Below are positions 9,630 to 15,700 of a DNA stretch of 17,586 nucleotides, piece after piece. How positions within the stretch are numbered: position 1 is the stretch's first letter; every line of letters begins with the position of its first letter. The position numbers were made by a program, and so were the translations under genes. A model generated the notes under the pieces. That model ran no database searches. It worked only from the letters and a program-made list of their open reading frames with translations, and was not told the DNA's origin. The DNA is taken from positions 1-17,586 of the forward strand of contig JACMOG010000849.1 in the NCBI GenBank assembly GCA_014378125.1. Direction: 5' to 3'. The stretch is from Vitreoscilla sp. GTDB taxonomy: Bacteria; Pseudomonadota; Gammaproteobacteria; Burkholderiales; Burkholderiaceae.

Positions 9630-10638
9630 CGTGCCGCTGGACAAGAGCGCCCCGCTGCTCTCGGTGCGCGACCTGAAGGTGCACTTCAAGGTGCGCGACC
9701 GCAAGGCCTGGCCGTGGACGCCGGCCGCAAGCCTAAAGGCCGTCGACGGCGTGTCGTTCGACCTCCAGCCGGGCGAGACGCTGGGCATCGTTGGCGAGTC
9801 GGGATGCGGCAAGTCGACGCTGGCGCGCGCCTGCCTCAACCTGATCCCGGCCACCGGCGGCGAGGTCGTGTTCCAGGGCAAGACGCTGCGGCCCGACGAC
9901 CACGCCGCGTGGCTGGCCGCACGGCGCGACATCCAGATCATCTTCCAGGATCCGCTCGCGTCGCTGGACCCGCGCATGACGGTGGCGCGCATCATCGGCG
10001 AGCCGCTGCGCATCCACAGGCCCGAGCTGAGCGACGCGCAGGTGCACGAGCGCGTGGCCGCCGTGATGACCGAGGTGGGCCTCACCCCGCAGCAGATCAA
10101 CCGTTATCCGCACGAGTTCTCGGGCGGGCAGTGCCAGCGCATCGGCATCGCGCGCGCGCTGATCCTCGAGCCCAAGCTGATCATCTGCGACGAGCCGGTG
10201 TCGGCGCTCGACGTGTCCATCCGCGCGCAGATCGTCAACCTGCTGCAGGAGCTGCAGCGCCGCAAGGGCCTGGCCCTGATCTTCATCGCGCACGACCTGG
10301 CGGTGGTCAAGCACATCAGCGATCGCGTGCTGGTGCTGTACCTGGGCAAGACGATGGAGGTGGCGTCCAGCGATGCGCTCTACGCGCGGCCAGGGCATCC
10401 GTACACCGAGGCGCTGCTGTCGGCCATTCCCGTGCCCGACCCGCGCATCGAACGCGGCAAGGTGCTGCGGCTGCTGTCGGGCGACATCCCGTCGCCGATC
10501 TCGCCGCCATCGGGCTGCGTGTTCCGCACGCGTTGCCCTAAGGCGATCGACGAGTGCGCCCGCGAGGTGCCGGCGCTGCGAGCGCTCGATGCGCAGACGC
10601 AGGCCGCGTGCCTGCTGGCGGCTTCGCGCGAAGCCTGA
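9622..10638 (+). CDS. oppF: Oligopeptide ABC transporter ATP-binding protein OppF
   Basis: This is the second ATPase of the rightward importer, 338 residues from ATG at 9622. It carries Walker A GESGCGKS at 58-65, Q-loop FQDPLASLDP near 108-117, signature FSGGQCQR at 166-173, Walker B LIICDEP with D190 and E191, and an H-loop His in IAHDLAVV. An OppF hallmark is the WPWTPAA-type insert before the KAVDGVSF strand, seen at about residues 30-45. The C-terminal tail has four cysteines (GCVFRTRC, DEC and AAC), as in OppD. It is the last gene of the operon. A 16-base perfect palindrome overlaps its final codons, but no T-tract follows, so a standard intrinsic terminator is not evident. Confidence 0.95.
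10620..10635. repeat. 16-bp perfect palindrome at the end of oppF
   Basis: GGCTTCGCGCGAAGCC ends directly before the oppF stop codon at 10636. It can form a six-base-pair stem with a GCGC loop. There is no following run of T, so it is not a canonical intrinsic terminator. In GC-rich genomes such short palindromes can also arise by chance. Confidence 0.5.
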
Positions 10639-10721
10639 AGGTTGCGTGAAGGGTTGTCGAGCTTCTGTGGTGGCGTCTTGGGCTGTCGACGGTTGCGTGC
10701 GACGACCTCGGTTGGCGGCGT

Positions 10722-10931
10722 CGGTGGGGCCGGCCTGCGCGGGGCAGCTGTCGCGGTCGCTGCGGTGTTCGGCGTCCATGGCGTCGTCGTGAAGTCACCG
10801 GCGTAGCAGACCTCGGTCTACCGGGGGGGCGCACAGCGCCGGCTCGCTCTCCTCGGCCCCGCTGCGCGGGGCAACCCTGGACGCCTGCGCTCCTCGCCGC
10901 GCCAGATGCCCCGCGCAGGCCGGCCCCACCG
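10722..10931. repeat. 25-bp perfect inverted repeat inside the composite element
   Basis: Bases 10722-10746 (beginning CGGTGGGGCCGGCC and ending GCGGGGCA) are the exact reverse complement of 10907-10931. The two arms are 160 bases apart. The left arm shares its GGGGCCGGC core with the outer repeat, so alternative pairings are possible. A related GCTGCGCGGGGCA lies at 10861-10873. Confidence 0.8.
10803..10821. repeat. Small hairpin within the composite element
   Basis: GTAG-c-AGACC-TC-GGTCTAC forms a nine-pair stem with one bulged base. The two-base gap is too tight for all pairs to form as RNA. It is followed by a run of G, not T, so it is not a terminator. Confidence 0.5.
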
Positions 10932-10956
10932 CCGCCGCCGGGCACCGAAGTGGGGC

Positions 10957-11067
10957 TTGGGACAAATACTTCTTCCCCCTTTTTTAGTTGGTCTTGGCAT
11001 CGACGCGGCCTCGATGGCCTCGTCGATGCCAGACCAACTAAAAAGTGGGAAAGGAATTTTGTCCCAA
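10957..11067. repeat. 111-bp core palindrome with 24-bp inner stem
   Basis: The left arm 10957-11005 and right arm 11021-11067 are imperfect reverse complements around a 15-base loop (11006-11020). The inner part, 10981-11005 against 11021-11044, pairs over 24 bases with a single extra T on the left. The outer tip TTGGGACAAA (10957-10966) pairs exactly with 11058-11067. The middle of the arms is AT-rich and pyrimidine/purine-biased compared with the flanks. Either strand would fold into a long hairpin, consistent with a transcription stop, an RNA-processing site or a mobile palindrome. Confidence 0.75.
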
Positions 11068-11153
11068 CTACCTGGGGGAAGCCGGCCCCGCTGCCCTCGC
11101 CAACCGAGGTGCCCGCAAGCAACTCACAACACCAACACGCTGCCAGCCGAGGC

Positions 11154-12497
11154 TCACCTCATCGCCCCCAGCCGCGATCTCATTTCCCGCCGCACCAGCA
11201 CCACGCTGACCACGGCCTGCATCAACACGCTGGCCACCGACAGGTGCCACACGTCCAACAACTGGAAGCCGGCGCGTTGGTGCAACCACAACGCGGGCAG
11301 CACGAACGTGAGCAGGCGCGTCATCGAGCTCGCGAGTGCAGGCAGCGTGTTGCCCATCGCCTGGAACATGCCCGAGCAGGCGAACACGATGCCCATGCCG
11401 AAGAAGTTCCACGACAGGATCCTCAGGATGGTGGCGCCGTCCGCCATCGCCTGCGGATCGCTGGTGAACCACGCGACGGGCACGTCGGCCCAGCGCTGGC
11501 ACGCCGCGATGATGCCGGCCATGATCACCAGCTCGAGCGCCAGCGACTGCTTGAGCGTGTCGGCCACCCGCTCGGGTCGGCGTCCGCCGAAGTTCTGGCC
11601 CGCCACCGCGGGGATCGCGAAGGAGATGGCCATCGCCGGCATCATCAGCGCCTGCATCACGCGGCCGGCGATGCCGAAGCCGGCCTGCGCGCTGGCGCCG
11701 AAGTTGCGGATCAACGCGTAGATGGCGGAGTTCAGCAGCACCATGATCACGAACTCGCCGCCCGCGGGCAGGCCCACGTGCAGCATGCGCCCGAGGATCT
11801 CGCGATCCGGCCGCGCGAGGCCGCGCGACGGCGTGACGACGTCGCCGATGCGCCGCACGTAGCCCAGCAGGATCAGCACGCCCGCCGCCACCGACAGGCT
11901 GGTGGCCAGCCCGGCGCCCGCCACGCCCAGCGGATGGTGCGTGCCCCAGCCCGCGATCAGCACGGGAGCCAGCACGATGTTGAGCGCCACGGTGGCCATC
12001 TGCACCACCATGCCGGGCTGCACGATGCCCGCGCCGCGCAGCACCGAGCCGCCCACGGCCAGCACGAACTGCAGCGCGAAGCCGGGCAACGACCAGCGGA
12101 TGAACGTGATGCCCGACTGCGCGATGTCCGGGTCGGCCGACACGCCACGCATGTAGGCGGGCGCGGCGGCGATGCCCAGCAGCAGCGTGGCCGCCATGCA
12201 CGCCAGCCCCAGCAACATCGACTGCTCGAACACGCGGCTGGCGCGCGCCTTGTCCTTGGCGCCGAGCGCATGGGCCACCAGCGACACGGTGCCCACGCCC
12301 AGCACCTGCGTCAGCGCGATCACCAGCAGCGTGACGTTGCCCGCCGCCGCCACGCCGGCGACGGCCTGCTTGCCGAGGCCCGACACGAAGTACAGGTCGA
12401 CCATGAGATACAGCGTCTGCACCAGCATGCCGACGGTGATGGGCAGCGCCATCGCCACCAGGTGGCCGCGGATGGAGCCCTGGGTGAGGTCACGCAT
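11154..12497 (-). CDS. MATE-family efflux transporter
   Basis: This is an inner-membrane multidrug/toxin extrusion transporter, 447 residues with about twelve predicted hydrophobic segments, the usual MATE length and count. Such proteins export drugs, dyes or metabolites using a sodium or proton gradient. The N-terminus (MRDLTQGSIRGHLVAMALP) resembles the DinF/NorM-type start in which a short tail precedes helix 1. VDLYFVSGLGKQAVAGVAAA is the conserved helix 1-2 segment, repeated in weaker form in the C-terminal half, as expected from the internal two-fold symmetry. GQNFGGRRPERV is the usual short loop after a helix. The ATG lies inside the last codons of the DUF2087 gene, with GGGGAG upstream, so the two are translated together. 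The 3' end faces the palindromic element. The substrate cannot be predicted. Confidence 0.93.
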   Translation of the reverse strand: MRDLTQGSIRGHLVAMALPITVGMLVQTLYLMVDLYFVSGLGKQAVAGVAAAGNVTLLVIALTQVLGVGTVSLVAHALGAKDKARASRVFEQSMLLGLACMAATLLLGIAAAPAYMRGVSADPDIAQSGITFIRWSLPGFALQFVLAVGGSVLRGAGIVQPGMVVQMATVALNIVLAPVLIAGWGTHHPLGVAGAGLATSLSVAAGVLILLGYVRRIGDVVTPSRGLARPDREILGRMLHVGLPAGGEFVIMVLLNSAIYALIRNFGASAQAGFGIAGRVMQALMMPAMAISFAIPAVAGQNFGGRRPERVADTLKQSLALELVIMAGIIAACQRWADVPVAWFTSDPQAMADGATILRILSWNFFGMGIVFACSGMFQAMGNTLPALASSMTRLLTFVLPALWLHQRAGFQLLDVWHLSVASVLMQAVVSVVLVRREMRSRLGAMR

Positions 12498-13176
12498 CGT
12501 TCGTCTCCCCGGTGCGGCTGGCGGCCACCTTCGGCAGGACGCGCGGCGGCCGGTTCGATCGCCGCGCCGGCCGCTTGCGCGCGTCCGAGCGCAGCGCCTG
12601 CAGCAGCGCGCGCACCTCGTCGTCGGGCTCGAGCGGCAGCTTGCGGTACTCGCTGCAATCGCTCTTGCGCGTCATCAGCCGGTGGTCGATCAACTCGCGC
12701 CGCAGCGTCACGTGGTCGCCGTGCAGGTGCCAGCCCTTGAGGATGTGGTTGACCTCCGCCTCGGTGTAGACGCGGCGCGCATCGAAGCGCGTCCACAGCA
12801 CCCACATGGCCAGTGTCTGCACGGAGAGCTTGAGCGGCCAGCGCTCGAGGCGGCCGGCGGCGTCGAAGTGTTCCAGCGCCTTCTTCGCGTGCGCGGACAG
12901 GGGTGCGGGCGCGGGCACCGGCACGGGCGCGTCTTCCACGATGACGGGCGCATCGAACCACGCATCGATGGGGGCGACCTCGGCCGCCGCGGGAAGCGTG
13001 GCGGCCTGCAGCACCTGCAGGTTGCGATGGCCCGCGCCGCGCGCCAGCAGGTTCATCATCTCCACGTGGCCGGGCAGCTTGCCGTGGGTGGCGAGGTGGT
13101 CGTCGAGCGCGCGCTCCAGCAGGCGGGCGAGCGCGGACAGGTCGGGGGCCGAATACGGCAGGGCAGTTCGAGTCAT
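12490..13176 (-). CDS. DUF2087 domain-containing protein, possible regulator
   Basis: This is a cytoplasmic protein of 228 residues with no signal or membrane segment. Residues about 12-60 form a helical segment (SALARLLERALDDHL, then HVEMMNLLARGAGHRN) often joined to DUF2087 in Burkholderiales as I recall it. An Ala/Pro-rich linker follows at 60-95. DUF2087 lies at about 97-180, with hallmark YTEAEVNHILKGWH and LRRELIDHRLMTRKSDCSEYR. DUF2087 resembles winged-helix folds and occurs fused to ArsR/MarR-like regulators, so DNA binding is plausible but not proven. The tail after residue 198 is strongly basic (RKRPARRSNRPPR). The ATG at 13176 has a GAGG upstream. The last eight bases overlap the MATE gene start, suggesting joint expression and perhaps control of the transporter. 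Confidence 0.85.
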   Translation of the reverse strand: MTRTALPYSAPDLSALARLLERALDDHLATHGKLPGHVEMMNLLARGAGHRNLQVLQAATLPAAAEVAPIDAWFDAPVIVEDAPVPVPAPAPLSAHAKKALEHFDAAGRLERWPLKLSVQTLAMWVLWTRFDARRVYTEAEVNHILKGWHLHGDHVTLRRELIDHRLMTRKSDCSEYRKLPLEPDDEVRALLQALRSDARKRPARRSNRPPRVLPKVAASRTGETNDA

Positions 13177-13297
13177 GGCAATGGCCTCACGTCAGGCGTG
13201 TGCTCGATGAAGCCGCGAGGGACGCGGCGCCGGGGGTTGCCCTTGCCGGAATCGAGCTCACGCCAAGGTGAGTCAAGCCCGAACTGGAAAAGCGTCT

Positions 13298-13314
13298 CGC
13301 TTCCGGGGGAAGCG
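13298..13314. repeat. 7-bp-stem hairpin in the DUF2087/PEP-CTERM intergenic region
   Basis: CGCTTCC and GGAAGCG are perfect complements around a GGG loop. No T-tract follows on either strand, so it is not a standard terminator. It may be a regulatory inverted repeat or chance. Confidence 0.45.
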
Positions 13315-13522
13315 ATGGAGTGACGCGGCAGGTTTAGCGACGCTGGGGGGTGCCAGCGCGGCAACGCCTGGGTGAACTGCCGACCGGCGTGTAGTCTAGC
13401 AAAATTGGCAGGCGCCAGATCTTGCCGCGCAACGCCGAGCGCATCGTCTTCGACGACCAGCGCTGTGGCCGATGTCCGCTCGCGGCCCGCTTTCACGTAC
13501 TACCCGTTGACCGTCTTCTTTT

Positions 13523-13528
13523 GGAGGA
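13523..13528 (+). promoter_or_regulatory. Ribosome-binding site deciding the PEP-CTERM gene start
   Basis: GGAGGA lies about eight bases before the ATG at 13536. It selects that start over the longer in-frame ATG at 13422, whose extra 38 residues would bury the signal peptide. Confidence 0.8.
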
Positions 13529-13535
13529 AGCAGAG

Positions 13536-14447
13536 ATGATTCAACGTTCGACATTGGCCGCCTGCGCGGTATTGGCCGCCGCGCTCCACACAACGCCCGC
13601 CGTGGCGGACACCATCTACCTGACGGCGGGGATCGTCGGCAGCCCGTCATACGTCTACGGCATGGCGCCGGGCACCGGCGTCGTCGACTCGGGAAGCCTG
13701 ATCACCGACGGAACGTACCCGTTCACGGGCGCGATCACCGGCCTGGCCTACGGACACGGCGACGTCTACGCGACCGCGGGAGCGGTCGGCAGCGCGTCCT
13801 ATCTGTATGGCTTCGCGCCTGAGTCCGGGCTCGTCGATTCCTCGCGACTGCTCGTCGACGACGGTCGCGCCTTCACGGGCGCCACCACCGGCCTGGCCTA
13901 TGGCAATGGCGAGCTCTACATGACCGCGGGCTCGGTTGGCGGCGCGTCCTATCTCTACGCCATCGATCCCTCCACCGGCCACACCACCTCGTCGCGCCCG
14001 ATCGTCGACGGCGATCGCCTTTTCACGGGCGCCACCACGGGGCTGGCGTACGGCAACGGGGAACTCTACATGACCGCCGGCTCGGTGGGCAGCGCCACCT
14101 ACCTCTACGGCATCGATCCGAAGACCGGCGATGTCGACTTCGCGCGAGCGATCAGCGCGGGCGGCACGCTCTTCACCGGCGCCGTGACGGGCCTGACCTT
14201 CGGCAACGGCGACCTGTACATCGCGGCCGGAGCGCTCGGCTCGGCCTACTACCTGTACGGCATCGATCCGGCCACCGGCCGGGGCAATTCCGAGAGCCTG
14301 GTCACCTACGACCACACCATCTTCGAAGGCAACATCACCGGGTTGGCTTACGTGACGTCGGCGGCAGCGGTGCCCGAGCCGGCGTCGCTGGCGCTGTTCG
14401 GGCTCGGACTGGTGCTGGTTGGCGTGACGAGGCGACGCGTCAGGTAG
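13536..14447 (+). CDS. Exported PEP-CTERM sorting domain protein with five exact 50-residue repeats
   Basis: This is a secreted protein of 303 residues, function unknown. A Sec signal (MIQRSTLAACAVLAAALHTT) ends at AVA near residue 24. Residues 26-275 are five consecutive repeats, each exactly 50 residues with no insertion or deletion. The consensus is LYxTAGSVGSASYLYGIDP, a TG turn, a variable middle, then FTGATTGLAYGNG. Repeats of this size with Tyr/Gly-rich strands suggest blades of a beta-propeller-like fold, which is inference. Residues 279-303 are a classic PEP-CTERM tail: VPEPASLALFGLG, a hydrophobic helix and RRRVR. In known systems such tails are recognised by exosortase, which processes proteins for the cell surface or biofilm matrix; no exosortase is in the window. 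The NYN-domain gene follows after 46 bases and may be cotranscribed. Confidence 0.9.
   Translation: MIQRSTLAACAVLAAALHTTPAVADTIYLTAGIVGSPSYVYGMAPGTGVVDSGSLITDGTYPFTGAITGLAYGHGDVYATAGAVGSASYLYGFAPESGLVDSSRLLVDDGRAFTGATTGLAYGNGELYMTAGSVGGASYLYAIDPSTGHTTSSRPIVDGDRLFTGATTGLAYGNGELYMTAGSVGSATYLYGIDPKTGDVDFARAISAGGTLFTGAVTGLTFGNGDLYIAAGALGSAYYLYGIDPATGRGNSESLVTYDHTIFEGNITGLAYVTSAAAVPEPASLALFGLGLVLVGVTRRRVR
13611..14360 (+). repeat. Five tandem 150-bp coding repeats
   Basis: Repeat units begin at 13611, 13761, 13911, 14061 and 14211, a period of exactly 150 bases. Units three and four look most alike, sharing long near-identical stretches around the CTCTACATGACCGC and GGCGCCACCAC motifs. The last unit is the most diverged at its end. 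The constant period indicates tandem duplication with selection for unit length. Confidence 0.9.
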
Positions 14448-14477
14448 TAACGTCGTGCCTCAGGCCCGGATGCGGCC

Positions 14478-14483
14478 AGGAGG
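14478..14483 (+). promoter_or_regulatory. Ribosome-binding site deciding the NYN gene start
   Basis: AGGAGG lies ten bases before the ATG at 14494 and supports it over the in-frame ATG at 14455, which sits ahead of the site. Confidence 0.75.
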
Positions 14484-14493
14484 AAACGAACGC

Positions 14494-15027
14494 ATGAAGA
14501 CGGTATGGATCATCGATGGCGCGTACATGTTCAACGTGGGCAAGTCGCAGCCGTTCGACTACCTCAAGCTCAAGGACGAGATCGTTCGCCTGAACGGCGG
14601 CCCGATCTACGAGACCTACTTCCTCAACTCCACGCGCGACCCGTTGGCGGATCAGCAGAGCGCTTTCCATACCTGGCTGAAGTCGGCGCCGCCGCGCGGA
14701 CCCAAGATGCGCGTGCAGCTCTACCCGCTCAAGGACATGCGCTGCCTGTGCCCGAAGTGCGGCGAACAGTTCGCGCGCGAGGTGCAGAAGGGCGTCGACG
14801 TGGCCATCGCCACGCTGTTGATCAAGTTGGCGGTGCAGGGCGTCTACGACCGGCTCATCCTGTCGGCCGGCGATGGCGACTTCGAGGATGCCATCTCGTA
14901 CGTGAAGTCGGACCTCAAGAAAGAGGTCTGGATCAGCGGGCTGCACGCCAACCTGTCCAGCGACCTGCAGTCGTATGCGGACAACGTGGTGTGGGTCGAC
15001 GAGCTCTATCCGGCCATCGCCAAGTAG
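14494..15027 (+). CDS. NYN domain-containing protein (LabA-like putative nuclease)
   Basis: This is a cytoplasmic protein of 177 residues with no signal peptide. It has the NYN (PIN-like) pattern of acidic residues: D8 in VWIIDGAYMFN, D102 in KGVDVAIATLLI, and D127 and D129 in LSAGDGDFEDAI. Such clusters bind metal for RNA cleavage in the wider PIN/NYN fold, and LabA-like members are common single-domain proteins. Between the first and second acidic sites lies CLCPKCGEQF (C84, C86, C89), a cysteine cluster that may bind zinc; with only three cysteines a fourth ligand would have to come from elsewhere. The gene follows the PEP-CTERM gene and its stop is 17 bases from that of the convergent CarG-like gene. 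Its target and any functional link to the secreted neighbour are unknown. Confidence 0.88.
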   Translation: MKTVWIIDGAYMFNVGKSQPFDYLKLKDEIVRLNGGPIYETYFLNSTRDPLADQQSAFHTWLKSAPPRGPKMRVQLYPLKDMRCLCPKCGEQFAREVQKGVDVAIATLLIKLAVQGVYDRLILSAGDGDFEDAISYVKSDLKKEVWISGLHANLSSDLQSYADNVVWVDELYPAIAK

Positions 15028-15049
15028 CAGGCGCGACGAAGTCGCTACT
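15023..15049. terminator. Short stem-loop between convergent genes (weak terminator candidate)
   Basis: GCGAC-GAA-GTCGC forms a tight stem at 15033-15045, flanked by AGTA and TACT arms at 15023-15026 and 15046-15049. It covers both stop codons of the convergent NYN and CarG-like genes. No T-tract follows, so termination there is only suggested by position. Confidence 0.3.
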
Positions 15050-15626
15050 CGCGTTCTTCCTTGAACGCCTCGCCGACGTCGCAGTACGGCTTCACCGACA
15101 CCCGGGTCGAGCGCAGTTCGAAACGCCAGGTCGGACTGCCGGCTCGAGAGTCGACGTTCCTGATCAACTCATACGAGCGGAAGGTGACGGGACGCACATC
15201 GACGAAGCTGTCGCCGTAGTCGCGGTCGGCGACCACCAGTCCGAGCGGCCTGTGCGCGCCCTGGCGGACGAGGCGGAAGTCGTGCAGCACGCAGTCCGCG
15301 CCGCCGGAAGTGGTCAACTGATCCTGTTCCTTGTCGGCGTCGAAGAACGGCACGATCTCCCAGCGATCGTCGACGCGGACGTACAGGCTGGCGACGTCGA
15401 ACGAGTGCGCGTTGAAGTTCTCGCGGTAGCCGACGACCATCATCGCGCGCGTGCCGTCGCCGAGCAGGTGGAGTGGCGTGATGCCGTTGCCGGGCCTGAA
15501 CAGGTCGGCGTTGGTGGCGAACAGTGCGGGGCTCGCGAGGATCAAGGCGCTCGCGGTACAGGCCCATCGGGCGTTGCCGGAGACTCGTCCCACGTGTCGT
15601 CGGCCAGCGATGGCGGAGAAGGTCAT
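15045..15626 (-). CDS. Exported protein resembling carbapenem self-resistance protein CarG
   Basis: This is a small exported protein of 193 residues. The ATG at 15626 has AAAGGA upstream. The signal peptide has a long basic n-region (GRRHVGRVSGNARW), a hydrophobic core and an LFA cleavage site near residue 37. The mature part contains ENFNAHSFDVASLYV, WEIVPFFD and TTSGGADCVLHDFRLVR, which match my recollection of the CarG-like family; CarG helps carbapenem producers such as Erwinia/Pectobacterium survive their own antibiotic. Two mature cysteines (in ADCVLHD and PYCDVG) could form a periplasmic disulfide. No carbapenem biosynthesis gene is present here, so the job is probably different or a broader stress function. 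The gene lies 74 bases after the RCC1-like gene on the same strand. Family assignment is from memory of motifs and is moderate. Confidence 0.6.
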   Translation of the reverse strand: MTFSAIAGRRHVGRVSGNARWACTASALILASPALFATNADLFRPGNGITPLHLLGDGTRAMMVVGYRENFNAHSFDVASLYVRVDDRWEIVPFFDADKEQDQLTTSGGADCVLHDFRLVRQGAHRPLGLVVADRDYGDSFVDVRPVTFRSYELIRNVDSRAGSPTWRFELRSTRVSVKPYCDVGEAFKEERE

Positions 15627-15700
15627 CGAAGGGTTCCTTTCGTTGCGCCACGAACTCGCGAAGCCTGCCCCGCAGGTCGCCGTCGACCGCCGCAGTGGAA

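Larger units (their letters stand above)
10692..11123. repeat. Composite palindromic element bounded by 43-bp imperfect inverted repeats
   Basis: The left end (10692-10734) pairs with the right end (11081-11123) with no gap and 34 matches of 43 by hand count. The matches include ACCTCGGTTGGCG (13 of 13) and GGGGCCGGC (9 of 9) at identical spacing. Between them lie a second, perfect 25-bp inverted repeat, small hairpins at 10803-10821 and 10857-10871, and a large core palindrome. No coding capacity is apparent, and no clear target-site duplication was seen outside the ends. It could be a miniature non-autonomous element, a REP/BIME-like extragenic repeat, or a structured RNA or bidirectional terminator between convergent genes. 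Confidence 0.65.
10639..11153. other. Gene-free convergent intergenic region rich in inverted repeats
   Basis: These 515 bases lie between the stop codons of oppF and the MATE gene, so both neighbours read into the region. Open frames here lack credible ribosome sites and have low-complexity Arg/Pro/Gly translations, some matching each other on the two strands only because the DNA is palindromic. I find no protein gene. Instead the region holds nested inverted repeats, described separately, covering 10692-11123. Confidence 0.8.
13177..13535. other. Divergent intergenic region without a gene
   Basis: These 359 bases separate the DUF2087 gene and the PEP-CTERM gene, which point away from each other, so both promoters should be here. 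No convincing -35/-10 pair was found. A TTGGCA at 13405-13410 could be a -35 box for the rightward gene but lacks a matching -10. A short hairpin lies at 13298-13314 (CGCTTCC, GGG loop, GGAAGCG) and another at 13256-13271 (CTCAC and GTGAG arms). A minus-strand open frame through this stretch has no ribosome site or recognisable domain. Confidence 0.6.

Noticed and set aside
10620..10660. Intrinsic terminator after oppF
   Set aside because: A GC-rich palindrome is present, but it ends within the gene and no T-tract follows.
10950..12740. 596-codon plus-strand open frame over the palindrome and MATE gene
   Set aside because: Its translation is Arg/His/Gln-rich low-complexity sequence, antisense to a well-supported MATE transporter; it starts in palindromic DNA without a ribosome site.
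13173..13496. 107-codon minus-strand open frame upstream of the DUF2087 gene
   Set aside because: No ribosome site, no recognisable domain, and it overlaps the start of the DUF2087 gene in another frame; treated as non-coding.
13422..13535. Longer N-terminus for the PEP-CTERM protein
   Set aside because: The GGAGGA site points to ATG 13536, and the longer form would place 38 non-signal residues before the signal peptide.
13611..14360. CRISPR-like spaced repeat
   Set aside because: The 150-base periodicity is a coding repeat in one open frame; there are no short identical repeats with unique spacers.
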